A DNA stretch of 64,000 nt. It comes from CAIOZA01 sp964464375 (GTDB lineage Bacteria > Bacteroidota > Ignavibacteria > Kapaibacteriales > UBA2268). The number at the start of each line of letters is the position of its first letter. Position 1 is the first letter of the stretch. The notes beneath the pieces were generated by a model that was not told the DNA's origin, did no database searches, and worked only from the letters and a program-made list of their open reading frames with translations. Positions 1 to 9,954 of the stretch are shown piece by piece. The position numbers were made by a program, and so were the translations under genes. The stretch is from positions 43,490 to 107,489 of the forward strand of contig CAYXFU010000009.1 in assembly GCA_964464375.1 (NCBI GenBank). Direction: 5' to 3'.

Positions 1-794
1 GCTAAATTCAAATTAGAACCACGGATTGTTACACTTCGAAAAAATCGTTCTGGATTTGCTATTCCGCAGAAAGCAAGTAGATTCTCGTCTTGATTAAGCT
101 GAATACTTTTGTCATCCAAGAGATAGGGTGTAGAATTTGAAAAATTGAAACGTATAATCCTATCTTGATCTAACTCATCAAGCATTACAACATCATGAAT
201 TGAATCGGGTATAAAGATTAAATCAGCTCTTTTTATCTCTATTAATGGCTCTCTTAGGTAACCTTTGGGAGCAACAAATGGCTCGTTAAAAGTACGATAA
301 TCTAAAATTAGGATATTTAGATCTCTTTCTAGATATCTATGCTGATATCCATCATCCAAAATTAAAATGTCCGAATCATTGTTATCGGCTTCTAGAGCCG
401 CAACATATTTTTTTTCATGCACATAAACCGGAACGTTCAATTTTTTGTGAATCATATACATTTCATCGCCAACCTCATTCCATTCTGTGTTATCGGGATT
501 ATCTTTTATAATCGATACAAGCCCTTTGGACTTGCGTTTATATCCTAATCCAATCACAGTCGGATTGAATCCTAAACCCTTTATGAGCTCACACAAAAAT
601 ATAGTTAGCGGAGTCTTCCCGGTTCCACCCATCGATAAATTTCCAATACTTATCATTGGTTTCACTGTTTTATAAGTTTTAATCTTATGCTCATTAAAGA
701 GGTTATTTCTATAATTGACAATCAGTTCATTAACAAAAGACAAAAGTGATTTTATTGGTTTGATCATTTTTCCTGTGAAATTACTATTTATCAT
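1..794 (-). CDS. lpxK: Tetraacyldisaccharide 4'-kinase LpxK (partial, 3' end beyond window)
   Basis: LpxK phosphorylates the 4' position of the lipid A disaccharide at the inner membrane, using ATP. Reading the minus strand from the ATG at 792-794 gives an open frame of 264 codons that runs off the window start, so the C-terminal part is missing. A Walker A loop GGTGKTP lies at residues 56-62, preceded by the family motif SIGNLSMGG, and the LpxK motif DDGYQHR is at residues 147-153. The start overlaps the stop of the upstream acyltransferase gene as ATGA (791-794), a sign of translational coupling. The order lpxB, acyltransferase, lpxK makes this a lipid A operon. Met10 is an alternative start. 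Confidence 0.93.
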   Translation of the reverse strand, partial: MINSNFTGKMIKPIKSLLSFVNELIVNYRNNLFNEHKIKTYKTVKPMISIGNLSMGGTGKTPLTIFLCELIKGLGFNPTVIGLGYKRKSKGLVSIIKDNPDNTEWNEVGDEMYMIHKKLNVPVYVHEKKYVAALEADNNDSDILILDDGYQHRYLERDLNILILDYRTFNEPFVAPKGYLREPLIEIKRADLIFIPDSIHDVVMLDELDQDRIIRFNFSNSTPYLLDDKSIQLNQDENLLAFCGIANPERFFRSVTIRGSNLNL

Positions 795-1381
795 AGTGTA
801 TTAAGCTCCATTTCAAGTTCTTCAATTTTCAATGAAACTTCTTCTCTGCTCAGTTCAGACGAAATTAAAAAAGGATCTGATAGTTTAACACTTACTTTTA
901 CAAATGGAAGCGGTAACATAAACCTATCCCAACTTTTGGAAAAGAGTTTATAATATGATGAATGAATGCCACATAAAATTATTGGTACATTAGCTCGTTG
1001 TGCTACAACAACAGCTCCAGCTTTCATTTTGTAAATCGGTCCCTTTGGTCCGTCCGGAGTCATTACAATTAGATTATTTTTTGCATGACGTGCGATTTCT
1101 TCTAATAGTTGTTTGCTGTTTTGATTCGATGAACCTCTGAGTAGTCTGTAATTCCACAAGCTGAGCAAATAAGATAAAATCTCTCCATCTTTGCTAGGGC
1201 TCACCACTCCAATGGGATTAAGCATTCGGAAAATATACCATCCCGGTAACATCTTTCCATGCCAGAATACCACAATAGCATTTGATTTTGGCAGATTGCC
1301 TGAAATTTTTATTCTCCAACTTCTGACAAGTAGTGAAATAAGAATTGCGGCAATTTTGTATTTAAGTTTTACTTTAAACAT
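791..1381 (-). CDS. DUF374-family lysophospholipid acyltransferase-like protein
   Basis: This 196-aa protein belongs to the DUF374 group of LPLAT acyltransferases, predicted to transfer an acyl chain in outer-membrane lipid synthesis. The hydrophobic N-terminus (residues 8-20) is followed by the family's FWHGKM motif, where His41 stands at the place of the usual HX4D active site. The conserved TPDGPKGP block is at residues 108-115. It sits between lpxB and lpxK: 4 bases separate it from lpxB, and its stop overlaps the lpxK start. From context I infer a role as a late acyltransferase of lipid A, or in attaching Kdo-lipid precursors. The substrate is not shown by the sequence. Confidence 0.85.
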   Translation of the reverse strand: MFKVKLKYKIAAILISLLVRSWRIKISGNLPKSNAIVVFWHGKMLPGWYIFRMLNPIGVVSPSKDGEILSYLLSLWNYRLLRGSSNQNSKQLLEEIARHAKNNLIVMTPDGPKGPIYKMKAGAVVVAQRANVPIILCGIHSSYYKLFSKSWDRFMLPLPFVKVSVKLSDPFLISSELSREEVSLKIEELEMELNTL

Positions 1382-1385
1382 TGAT

Positions 1386-2489
1386 TTAAGTCAATTCTAC
1401 AATTTTTGATGCAGCTATGTCTGATGCACCTTTATTCCCAAGCAAATTTTTTATTGTCCGATAATTGTCTTGAATTTCCCTATATCTTTGTGGGTTTTGC
1501 AGTATTCCAATCAGATCCTCGACAATGGCTTTTGAATTTGCTTCCCATTGAATAAATTCATGTATAATTGGTTTATTCGTTAATATATTAATTAAAGACA
1601 GATACTTTATATCAACAAGATTACGAGTTATCCAATATGAAAGAGCAGAAGTCTTATAAAACATGCTAAAAGGGAGTCCGCACAAAGCTGCTTCAAGATT
1701 CGATGTACCAGTCTTGATGATTCCGGCTTTGGCATTCAGCATCATTTTTCGGTTATTGAAATCAAAATGAATATTTGGTATATTCCTTTTAATTAGTTCA
1801 TATTCTTTTAAATCTAAGGATTTTGCTTTGGCTAATGATATGGAATAATCTGGTAGTTTTTGGTTGATTTCTTTAGAAATATCAATAATCAATTGAGAAT
1901 GTCTCGATAATTCCTGTTTTCTGCTCCCCGGAAAGATCACGATATTATTTTGTCTGTCTTTAAATTCCGGAAAATTGTCGGGAATTGTTGGATCATCAAG
2001 CAACGGATGTCCGACAAAAGTTGTATTGATTTTATGATTAGTAAAAAATTCCTCCTCAAATGGAAACACTACTAGAAGTTGATCAACAATCTTCTGCATT
2101 TTTATAGCACGTTTCTTACCCCATGCCCACAATTGCGGAGCAATATAATAAATAACCGGGATATTTATTTTGTGTGCAAATTCTGATAGTTTGAGGTTGA
2201 ATCCGGGAAAATCTATTGGAATAAATGCATCGAATTTAGTTTGAGTAAGTATTTTCCTGCATTCTGAAAGTAAATTTCTAAAGAAAATAATTCTTTTTGC
2301 AACTTCCCACATACCGACAACTGATATTTTTTCCATTGGAACAATTGAATCCAATCCTTCCATAGCCATAGCAGGTCCTCCAATACCAACGAATTCAATA
2401 TTTGGATTGATACGTTTCATAGAATTGATTAACCTTGCTCCATGCATATCTCCGGAAGGCTCTCCTGCTACAATGAAATATCTTTTCAA
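1386..2489 (-). CDS. lpxB: Lipid-A-disaccharide synthase LpxB
   Basis: LpxB is the GT19 glycosyltransferase that joins UDP-2,3-diacylglucosamine and lipid X to form the lipid A disaccharide at the inner membrane face. The 367-aa length is normal for the family. The N-terminal AGEPSGD motif is at residues 8-14, IGGPAM follows near residue 37, and PQLWAWGKKR is the family's PQVWAW segment. The C-terminal half carries the nucleotide-sugar site (FPGSRKQE, then GTSNLEAALCGLP). It is the first gene of the operon with the DUF374 acyltransferase and lpxK. A TAnnTTTG-like box read on the minus strand at 2516-2523 is a possible promoter element. Confidence 0.95.
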   Translation of the reverse strand: MKRYFIVAGEPSGDMHGARLINSMKRINPNIEFVGIGGPAMAMEGLDSIVPMEKISVVGMWEVAKRIIFFRNLLSECRKILTQTKFDAFIPIDFPGFNLKLSEFAHKINIPVIYYIAPQLWAWGKKRAIKMQKIVDQLLVVFPFEEEFFTNHKINTTFVGHPLLDDPTIPDNFPEFKDRQNNIVIFPGSRKQELSRHSQLIIDISKEINQKLPDYSISLAKAKSLDLKEYELIKRNIPNIHFDFNNRKMMLNAKAGIIKTGTSNLEAALCGLPFSMFYKTSALSYWITRNLVDIKYLSLINILTNKPIIHEFIQWEANSKAIVEDLIGILQNPQRYREIQDNYRTIKNLLGNKGASDIAASKIVELT

Positions 2490-2669
2490 TAAATATCCAA
2501 GTAAATCATAAAATACAAAAATACTTAACTTTTAGACAAATAATAAACCGATTATACATTTAATGAAATTTGATTTTGTGGATAATGAGTGATTCTGAAT
2601 ATTTAATTTTGTTTCTCGAAAAATGATTAAATCATAACAATCACCTGAAACAGAATAAGGAATTTTTAT

Positions 2670-5600
2670 ATGTGCGATTTTGTACATTTACATAATCATA
2701 CCCATTACTCTCTGCTGGATGCAGCTTGCACTCCTGAACAGTTGATCAGAGAAGCTAAGAAATATGACCAGAAAGCACTTGCCCTGACTGATCATGGAGT
2801 AATGTTTGGTTGTCTTGAATTTTATTACAAAGCAAAAAAAGAAAATATTAAACCTCTTATAGGATTCGAAGCGTATGTTGCTAACGGTAGCAGGTTCGAC
2901 AATACTGCCGGCAAACAAAAAACAAAAAGGAAAAATTATTTCCATCTGCTGCTGATCGCTAAGAATATGACAGGATACAAAAACCTGTTAAAACTTACAA
3001 CTTTGGGTCATACTGAAGGTTTCTACTATAAACCAAGGATTGATGAGGAGCTGATAGCAAAATATAGTGAAGGAATTATCGCTTGCACTGGTTGCCTGGG
3101 TGGAGTAATCAATGCACATCTGGTTGATGGTGACTTTGAAACTGCTATGAAAAAGGCTCAATTTTATCAAGAGGTATTTGGAGATGATCTTTATCTTGAA
3201 TTACAAAATCACAATTTACCAGAGGACCCAATTGTCTTGAGAGATATTCCAATAATTGCAGAGAAATTGAATATAAAGATGGTTGCCACAAATGACATCC
3301 ATTACATAAAACAAGAACATGCAATTGCTCATAACGTTTATCTACATATTAAAGATGCCTCTTCAAGCAGTTCCGAGAAAATTGATATAACTCAGCTAAG
3401 ATATCGTACAGCGGAAATGTACTTCAAATCAACTGAGCAAATGAAGGATTTGTTCAAGGATTATTCAGGTGCAATTGAAAATACAAATGAAATTGCAGAT
3501 AAATGTGATTTGACATTTGAACAAAAGTATTTTCTGCCAAATTTCCCCATTCCTGTTGTCAGCAAATCTGTTACTTTGGATGACTATCTTACAGAGCTAA
3601 CTTGGATAGGAACTCATGAAAGATTTCAAGAGATTACTCAAGAGATAGAAGACAGATTAAAATATGAGCTTCAGGTTATTCTGGATATGGGATTTGCTGG
3701 CTACTTTCTGATCGTTCAGGATTTCATTGTTGCAGCAAAACAAATGGGGGTAAGAGTCGGACCTGGAAGAGGTTCAGCGGCAGGAAGTCTGGTTGCTTAT
3801 GTCCTCGGAATTACTAATGTTAACCCATTACCTTATGATTTACTATTCGAAAGATTCCTCAATCCCGAACGTGTAAACATGCCTGATATTGACATTGATT
3901 TCTGTGATGATAAAAGAGAAAAAGTTATCGAATATGTCAAGCAAAAGTATGGTGTAAATTCAGTAGCACAGATAGTTACTTTTGGTAAATTATCATCTCG
4001 TGCTGTTCTCAAGGATGTTGGGAGAGTTCTTGGAATCAATCACAACCTAATAAATACAATTACGGCTAAGATACCTGTAATTCAAGGTAAGGTTACTCCT
4101 ATCAATGATGCTATTAAAATGCATGATCTTAAATGGGTTGTCGAATCAGAAGATGTAGAGATGAAACAACTGATTGAGTATTCGTCCTTGCTGGAGGGAC
4201 TCTTCCGCAATACCTCGACTCATGCAGCCGGAGTTGTTATTACTCCGGGCGATGTTGTTGATTATGTACCTCTTTATCAGTCTCCTAGTTCAAAAAATCA
4301 GGGTGTCGATATTGCTACTCAATATGGAATGAAAGACCTTGAAACCGCTGGCTTACTCAAGATGGATTTTCTGGGTCTTAGAACTCTTTCAATCATAGAT
4401 AACACTCTCGAAATGATAAAGAATAACCATGGAATTGATATTGACGTAGATACTATTGATTTTGACGATGATAAGACTTATGAGATATTTTCTAATGGTC
4501 AGACACTTGGAATTTTTCAGTTTGAATCCGATGGAATGAAAGAATTTCTTAAACAATTGAAGCCGAAAGATATTGAAGAGATAACGGCTATGAATGCTCT
4601 TTATCGTCCGGGTCCTATGGAAAATATCCCTGAGTTTATCGAAAGAAAGTTCGGGCGGAAATCAATAGAATATCTGCATCCCACCATGGAAAATTCATTA
4701 AGTAAGACTTACGGCGTTATTGTTTATCAGGAACAGGTTATGCAATTGGCAAGGGATATTGGTGGTTTCAGTCTTGGACAATCGGATATTATCCGTAGAG
4801 CTATGGGAAAAAAAGACGCAAAAATGATGGCTGAACAAAAGGCGAAATTTGTTGAAGGAGCAATGAAAAATGATTTTACAAAAAAAATTGCAGAGGAAAT
4901 ATTTGATTTAATTGAAAAGTTTGCTCAATATGGTTTTAACAAATCTCATTCTCTGGCTTATTCAATTTTAGCATATCAGACTGCTTGGCTCAAAGCTCAT
5001 TACCCTGCTGAATTCATTGCTGCCAATATGACTGCCGAACTGAATAATCAAAGTAAGATTGTTGATTTTATGATCGAAGCAACTAGTCTGAATATCAAAG
5101 TACTTCCACCTGATGTTAATAATTCAACTTCTAAGTTCAATGCTATTGACAATACAATTTATTTTTCTCTGGCAGGAATCAAAAATGTTGGTAGTGGTGC
5201 CGCATTAAATATCATGAATGATAGAATCAGCAATGGATCGTACTCATCTATGTTTGATTTTGTATCCAGACTTGACAGTAAAATGGCTAACAAAAGAGTG
5301 CTTGAAGCACTAATATGTGCAGGTGCTTTCGATTCAACAAATTCAGGAAATAGAGCCACTCTTTTCTATGGTGTTGAGATGGCAATCGACTATTCCAAAT
5401 CCTCAAGCAAACCGTCAAATGATATGGATAGTTTGTTCATGGGTACTGCAGAACATGCTGAAGTTAAAGAACCAAAGCTGACTGATCGTGATGAATGGGA
5501 AGAAAGGTATAAACTATCAAAAGAGAAAGAATATTTGGGATTCTATGTGTCCGGTAATCCATTACAAAGATATAGAGGTCTCATCGAGACACTTTCAACC

Positions 5601-6143
5601 ATTAAGTTTGATAATCCCGATAGCAAACTCATTGGTGAGCAGGTAAGGGTTTGCGGTATAATAACTGAGATTCAAACTAGACTTGATAAAAAGGGTAATA
5701 CATTCGCATTTGTTAAAATTGAGGATTTGACAGCTAAAGCAGAATTAATTTTCTGGAGTGAATCTTATAATCGAAATGCTCATCATATAAAGGAAGATGT
5801 AATTGTTATTTGTTTGGGTAAAGCCGAAAGTGATGGTGAAACCATTAAGATAATTGTAGATAAAATTATGCCATTAGGCGATGGAATAATAGAATATTCA
5901 AGAGGATTTAATATTATGCTTGATTCTCAAAAACATACTGATGCTGATATGATGTCGTTCTTAAAACTATGCAATGATCCATCTGCAAAAACACTAATTA
6001 ACTTTTTTGTCAGTGATAAAACTCTAAATACTAGAAGAAAGCTAATAGCTGAAGAAGTCAATTTACCAATTAATGAAACGACTATTAATAAAATTCTTGA
6101 TATTTTTGGAAAAAATAATGTTAAATTAATAACTTCTTTATAA
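2670..6143 (+). CDS. dnaE: DNA polymerase III subunit alpha DnaE
   Basis: This is the replicative polymerase alpha subunit (C-family polymerase), 1157 aa, a full-length size. An N-terminal PHP domain opens with VHLHNHTHYSLLD. The polymerase core has GPGRGSAAGSL near residue 364 and the catalytic aspartates in PDIDIDF at residues 405-411. Helix-hairpin-helix and beta-clamp-binding regions follow, and an OB-fold starts near residue 990 (VRVCGII...). The ATG is preceded by AAGGAA at a normal spacing. It is divergent from the lipid A operon, with 180 bp between them. A TAATTTTG box at 2604-2611 may be its -7 element. The downstream small gene follows closely. Confidence 0.97.
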   Translation: MCDFVHLHNHTHYSLLDAACTPEQLIREAKKYDQKALALTDHGVMFGCLEFYYKAKKENIKPLIGFEAYVANGSRFDNTAGKQKTKRKNYFHLLLIAKNMTGYKNLLKLTTLGHTEGFYYKPRIDEELIAKYSEGIIACTGCLGGVINAHLVDGDFETAMKKAQFYQEVFGDDLYLELQNHNLPEDPIVLRDIPIIAEKLNIKMVATNDIHYIKQEHAIAHNVYLHIKDASSSSSEKIDITQLRYRTAEMYFKSTEQMKDLFKDYSGAIENTNEIADKCDLTFEQKYFLPNFPIPVVSKSVTLDDYLTELTWIGTHERFQEITQEIEDRLKYELQVILDMGFAGYFLIVQDFIVAAKQMGVRVGPGRGSAAGSLVAYVLGITNVNPLPYDLLFERFLNPERVNMPDIDIDFCDDKREKVIEYVKQKYGVNSVAQIVTFGKLSSRAVLKDVGRVLGINHNLINTITAKIPVIQGKVTPINDAIKMHDLKWVVESEDVEMKQLIEYSSLLEGLFRNTSTHAAGVVITPGDVVDYVPLYQSPSSKNQGVDIATQYGMKDLETAGLLKMDFLGLRTLSIIDNTLEMIKNNHGIDIDVDTIDFDDDKTYEIFSNGQTLGIFQFESDGMKEFLKQLKPKDIEEITAMNALYRPGPMENIPEFIERKFGRKSIEYLHPTMENSLSKTYGVIVYQEQVMQLARDIGGFSLGQSDIIRRAMGKKDAKMMAEQKAKFVEGAMKNDFTKKIAEEIFDLIEKFAQYGFNKSHSLAYSILAYQTAWLKAHYPAEFIAANMTAELNNQSKIVDFMIEATSLNIKVLPPDVNNSTSKFNAIDNTIYFSLAGIKNVGSGAALNIMNDRISNGSYSSMFDFVSRLDSKMANKRVLEALICAGAFDSTNSGNRATLFYGVEMAIDYSKSSSKPSNDMDSLFMGTAEHAEVKEPKLTDRDEWEERYKLSKEKEYLGFYVSGNPLQRYRGLIETLSTIKFDNPDSKLIGEQVRVCGIITEIQTRLDKKGNTFAFVKIEDLTAKAELIFWSESYNRNAHHIKEDVIVICLGKAESDGETIKIIVDKIMPLGDGIIEYSRGFNIMLDSQKHTDADMMSFLKLCNDPSAKTLINFFVSDKTLNTRRKLIAEEVNLPINETTINKILDIFGKNNVKLITSL

Positions 6144-6160
6144 GTTATTTGGGGCAAAAA

Positions 6161-6346
6161 ATGAAAACTTTTAAAATTATAGCATCCTGGGCAGTTGCCA
6201 TTATCATCGCTCTTGTCTTTATGAGCCTGATATTATCAATGTTGCGTCTTGCTTTTTCTGTGATTTTTAATCTTAGTTTGATTATAGTTGTTCTGTTAAT
6301 GGCATTGCCAATATTTGTAATTATTCGAAAAAAATTATTTAAATAA
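6161..6346 (+). CDS. Small hydrophobic membrane protein, unknown function
   Basis: This 61-aa protein is almost entirely hydrophobic, with two likely membrane helices (about residues 6-30 and 33-53) and a basic C-terminus ending in RKKLFK. I chose the ATG at 6161, which has GGGG about 6 bases upstream, rather than the in-frame TTG at 6149. It begins 17 bases after dnaE and ends 2 bases before the next gene, so it is probably co-transcribed. I recognise no family. It could be a small inner-membrane accessory protein. Confidence 0.6.
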   Translation: MKTFKIIASWAVAIIIALVFMSLILSMLRLAFSVIFNLSLIIVVLLMALPIFVIIRKKLFK

Positions 6347-6348
6347 AT

Positions 6349-7668
6349 ATGAAAAAATTTCTTCTTTTAAGCGTATATCTTCTCATCAGCAGTAGTTCAG
6401 TTTATTCAGAATTGAATTACCCTCGTGCAAGTGATTATACTTTAAGTCTTGCCAGGATGTTTAGTAGAGAAATATTTGAACTCAACGGTCTTCCATACAT
6501 GAATCCTTTGGTGGAAGCTGTAAACTCAACATCAAACTCAGGTTTTTATAATCAGGCTTATGTGCCCAAAAAAGTGGAAAAGCCTTATTTCAAAATAAGC
6601 GTCAACGGGATGATGGGTTTCATTGGTGATGGACAGAAAACCTATGCACCAAAAATCCCCAGATCGGAATTTGACTTGACAGAAATGGGCAAATATGTTG
6701 ATTTTCAAATTTTGCCAACTCCCGGAATTAAAACAATTAAAGACACTGCAGGTTTACTAGCTTATGCCTTCAAAGTTTATCTAAATCAAGCTATTGTAAG
6801 TGGCTCCATGAATCCTCCTACAACGGCTCCAACTATCCTTGGCAAAGGTCAATCGAGAATTGTTATTCCAACTTATGTCTTGGACAGTCTTGTCCAAACT
6901 TACCCTGTTATTCCAGGACTTAATAAACCATTATGGGCATTGCTCAGTGATTCAATGAAATCAACAATAACGAATGCAATAAAACAATTTCCAACAGTTT
7001 ATACTTTACCAGATGGAGCAGATTTACAAAGAATTTATGCAGTGGTTCCGCAATTTGAAATAGGTTCAATATATGGTACAGAACTTATGATGAGAATTAT
7101 TCCACCAGTTGATTGGGGACCTACAATCGGAAAATTTGCATTTTGGGGAATTGGATTGAAACATAGTATTTCTCAGTACTTTCCTGAAAGATGGTTCGAT
7201 CTTGCTTTTCAAATTGTTTACCAGGGTACTAATCTAAAGAATATTGTTGGTGTCACTCAAGCAACTCTGGAAGCTAATGGAACTATTTGGAACTTTAACC
7301 TTCATGCAAGCAAGCAATTTGAAGGAATTTTAGATGTATATGGTGGTCTATCTTACGATTTGTTCAATATTAATACTAATTATAAATTCACACTTCCTGT
7401 TGAAGTACAATGGCAATTAGGGTTGCTTGAAGCGATTGAAATAGGATTAGATCCGGATGGCAAGCCTATAAGACAAATTCTACCTGCTGATCCCACTAGA
7501 GGATATACAGGTGATACTCAACCACAAAATGTTGTTCTTAGTTTACAAGATAAAAGATTTAAAGTTACACTTGGTATAGCAAAACAAATCTCAGATTTTA
7601 GATTTTTTATTGAATATAATTACAGCAAAATGCATTTATTAGCTGGTGGAATTCAGATAATACTTTAA
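6349..7668 (+). CDS. Secreted or outer-membrane protein, DUF6588-like
   Basis: This 439-aa protein starts with a cleavable signal peptide (about residues 1-20, ending VYSE). The second half has alternating amphipathic strands with aromatic residues, such as IGKFAFWGIGLKHSISQYFP and FRFFIEYNYSKMHLLAGG, as in outer-membrane beta-barrels. The pattern of 'mean position, valve-like barrel, final hydrophobic strand' resembles DUF6588 proteins of Bacteroidota, but I cannot confirm that without a profile search. Its ATG follows the small membrane protein by 2 bases, and folD follows 30 bases downstream. No enzymatic motif is visible. Confidence 0.65.
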   Translation: MKKFLLLSVYLLISSSSVYSELNYPRASDYTLSLARMFSREIFELNGLPYMNPLVEAVNSTSNSGFYNQAYVPKKVEKPYFKISVNGMMGFIGDGQKTYAPKIPRSEFDLTEMGKYVDFQILPTPGIKTIKDTAGLLAYAFKVYLNQAIVSGSMNPPTTAPTILGKGQSRIVIPTYVLDSLVQTYPVIPGLNKPLWALLSDSMKSTITNAIKQFPTVYTLPDGADLQRIYAVVPQFEIGSIYGTELMMRIIPPVDWGPTIGKFAFWGIGLKHSISQYFPERWFDLAFQIVYQGTNLKNIVGVTQATLEANGTIWNFNLHASKQFEGILDVYGGLSYDLFNINTNYKFTLPVEVQWQLGLLEAIEIGLDPDGKPIRQILPADPTRGYTGDTQPQNVVLSLQDKRFKVTLGIAKQISDFRFFIEYNYSKMHLLAGGIQIIL

Positions 7669-7698
7669 AAAATAAATCGAAATAGAAGGAAATAAATA

Positions 7699-8577
7699 AT
7701 GGCAAAAATCATTGATGGTAAACTGATTTCAGCTCAAATCAAGGCTGAACTCAAAGAAAAAACTGCAAAGCTTCTCGAAGAAAAGGGTATTGTTCCTGGT
7801 TTAGCTCTTCTCTTAATTGGGGAAGATCCGGCATCGACTATTTATGTCTCATCCAAAGAGAAATCTTGCAAAGAAATTGGTTTCAATTCTATTGTTCGAA
7901 GAGAACCATCAACAATAACAGAAGAAGAAGTATTAGATATAATTGATCAGTGGAACAAAGATGATAAAATTCATGGAATTCTGGTTCAATTACCCGTACC
8001 CAAGCACATTGATGAGCAAAAAATTATATTAGCCATTTCACCCAAAAAAGATGTTGACGGATTCCATCCCGAGAGTTTTGGCAGATTGGTTATTGGTATG
8101 CCTGGTTTTGTTTCTTGTACTCCTGCAGGCATCATGGAGTTATTAATCAGATCCGAAATAAATCTGAAAGGCAAACATGTTGTGGTTGTCGGGAGAAGTA
8201 ACATTGTTGGCAAACCCATTGCAAACCTTTTATATCAGAAGAATCCACATGCTAATGCTGTCGTTACAATCTGTCATACCGGGGCAAGTGATTTGAGGCA
8301 ATACACAATACAGGCTGATGTACTAATCGCTGCAGTTGGCGTACCCGAAATAATTAAGGCAGATGATGTAAAAGATGGTGTTGTGATTATTGATGTCGGA
8401 ATTAACCGTATTGATGATCCAACCAAGGAAAAGGGTTATAGAATTGTCGGTGATGTGGATTATGAAGGAGTATTTCCAAAGGCTTCTGCAATCACTCCTG
8501 TTCCGGGTGGTGTTGGTCCAATGACAATAGCAATGTTATTAAGTAATACTTTTAAATCTGCATCAGGAGGAGTTTAA
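7699..8577 (+). CDS. folD: Bifunctional methylenetetrahydrofolate dehydrogenase/cyclohydrolase FolD
   Basis: FolD interconverts 5,10-methylene-, methenyl- and 10-formyl-tetrahydrofolate in the cytosol, using NADP. The 292-aa sequence has the YVSSK motif at residues 49-53, with the catalytic Lys53. It also has VDGFHPESFGRL, the Rossmann segment VVVGRSNIVGKPIANLL, and the signature PVPGGVGPMTIAML near the C-terminus. The ATG is preceded by AGAAGGAAA. Its stop codon is directly followed by the TTG start of the pseudouridine synthase, so the two are almost surely one transcript. Confidence 0.96.
   Translation: MAKIIDGKLISAQIKAELKEKTAKLLEEKGIVPGLALLLIGEDPASTIYVSSKEKSCKEIGFNSIVRREPSTITEEEVLDIIDQWNKDDKIHGILVQLPVPKHIDEQKIILAISPKKDVDGFHPESFGRLVIGMPGFVSCTPAGIMELLIRSEINLKGKHVVVVGRSNIVGKPIANLLYQKNPHANAVVTICHTGASDLRQYTIQADVLIAAVGVPEIIKADDVKDGVVIIDVGINRIDDPTKEKGYRIVGDVDYEGVFPKASAITPVPGGVGPMTIAMLLSNTFKSASGGV
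8565..8570 (+). promoter_or_regulatory. Strong ribosome binding site for a TTG start
   Basis: AGGAGG lies inside the last codons of folD, 7 bases before the TTG at 8578. It decides the non-ATG start of the pseudouridine synthase: no ATG occurs in that frame before the catalytic region. Confidence 0.75.
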
Positions 8578-9315
8578 TTGATAAATAAAAAACAGAACTT
8601 AGAATATATTTTTGAAGATGAAGATATTATTGTTTTATCAAAACCGGCAGGAATCTTAACTATTCCTGATAGATATGATAAAAATGCATTAAATTTAAGA
8701 CAGATTCTATCTGAAAAATACGGACAAATTTTCGTTGTTCATAGATTGGATCGTGATACAAGCGGTATCATGATATTTGCTAAGAATGCAGATTCTCATC
8801 GTAATCTTAGTATGCAATTCGAAGCTCTTACTGTCAAAAAAGTGTATCATTGTATTGTCTCGGGTTCTGTTATCAATGATGAAATGGAAATTGATATTCC
8901 ACTTATGACTGATCCTAACGACAGAGGGAAAACAATTCCAAGTGTTCGCGGGAAATCATCATTGACTATAATGAGAATAATAAAAAGATATCGTTCAGCT
9001 TCGCTTGTCAAATGTTTGCTTATTACTGGCAGACACCATCAAATAAGGGCACATCTTGCTGCAATTGGTCATCCGATGCTTGTTGACCCAATGTATGGTA
9101 AATCGGATTGCTTCAAACTTTCTATGATTAAGAGAAGATATAATCTCCAGAAGAATACAACTGAAACCCCTTTAATCTCAAGAGTTTCAATGCACTCTAA
9201 AGATATAGGATTCAAGCATCCATCCAGTAATGAGGAAGTTGAATACTCATGCGATTACCCAAAAGATATTGAGGCTACAATTCAGGTTCTGGATAAATAT
9301 TCTTCAATTTCTTGA
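8578..9315 (+). CDS. RluA-family RNA pseudouridine synthase
   Basis: This enzyme isomerises uridine to pseudouridine in rRNA or tRNA. The 245-aa protein holds the RluA signature HRLDRDTSG at residues 55-63, with catalytic Asp58. A C-terminal block follows with TGRHHQIRAHLAAIGHPMLVD, which is typical of RluA/RluC/RluD. There is no N-terminal S4 domain, so it is closer in layout to RluA/TruC than to RluC or RluD. The exact target base cannot be told from sequence. The start is TTG, supported by the AGGAGG at 8565-8570, and it directly abuts the folD stop. Confidence 0.88.
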   Translation: MINKKQNLEYIFEDEDIIVLSKPAGILTIPDRYDKNALNLRQILSEKYGQIFVVHRLDRDTSGIMIFAKNADSHRNLSMQFEALTVKKVYHCIVSGSVINDEMEIDIPLMTDPNDRGKTIPSVRGKSSLTIMRIIKRYRSASLVKCLLITGRHHQIRAHLAAIGHPMLVDPMYGKSDCFKLSMIKRRYNLQKNTTETPLISRVSMHSKDIGFKHPSSNEEVEYSCDYPKDIEATIQVLDKYSSIS

Positions 9316-9407
9316 TTTATTTCTGTTTTCTAAGTATTTCTCTCTATTTTTTTGTTCAATGAACTGTAATATTTTTGTATCGGTTCATTAATGAGCAGAG
9401 AAATAAC

Positions 9408-9797
9408 ATGAGACATTCAGAAAATACTTCCAATTCAAATAAAAATGAAACATTCAAACTTAAAATTCAAGCTTTGGATGTGAATAAAGCCAGGACTTTT
9501 AAAGCTCATCTGATTTCTGATTTTCTGTCATTTACTACCGCTTTACAGAATGATCTTTTAGATAATACTTTTAAAAAAGTTATTGAAAATGAATTTTCTT
9601 TCTCTACAAATGATACCCTTTCTATTCCTGAACCAAACATCCAACTCGTAAATCATATTCAGTCTAACTATCAAAACTTAGGGATTAAGACACTCAACAA
9701 TCATTCTGCAAAAATCGCATCAGTCAATAGCATCCGAACATTAAAGTCTGATAATCAGAATGAATTTTCCGGAAAAATATTGAATCTATTAATTTAG
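9408..9797 (+). CDS. Hypothetical protein, small, hydrophilic
   Basis: This 129-aa protein is rich in Asn, Ser and Lys, with no signal peptide, membrane helix or motif I recognise. The N-terminal 30 residues look disordered. A helical stretch follows (about residues 30-65). I chose the ATG at 9408, with GAGCAGAG about 10 bases upstream, over the TTG at 9375. It lies alone between the pseudouridine synthase and the BNR-repeat protein. Its Asn/Ser-rich composition makes it a moderate gene call; it may be species-specific. Confidence 0.5.
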   Translation: MRHSENTSNSNKNETFKLKIQALDVNKARTFKAHLISDFLSFTTALQNDLLDNTFKKVIENEFSFSTNDTLSIPEPNIQLVNHIQSNYQNLGIKTLNNHSAKIASVNSIRTLKSDNQNEFSGKILNLLI

Positions 9798-9954
9798 CTA
9801 ATCATTCGTCTAATAATCTATATCAAATTGTATTTTTAAAAATGAAAACTTTTAGCTAATTTTATAAGCTTTTTTTAGTTTTCCTGTAATTTTTTGCTTG
9901 TTTGATGTGTCTTAGTACTTGATAGATTTCAAAATTTTTATAAAGGTTTTTAAA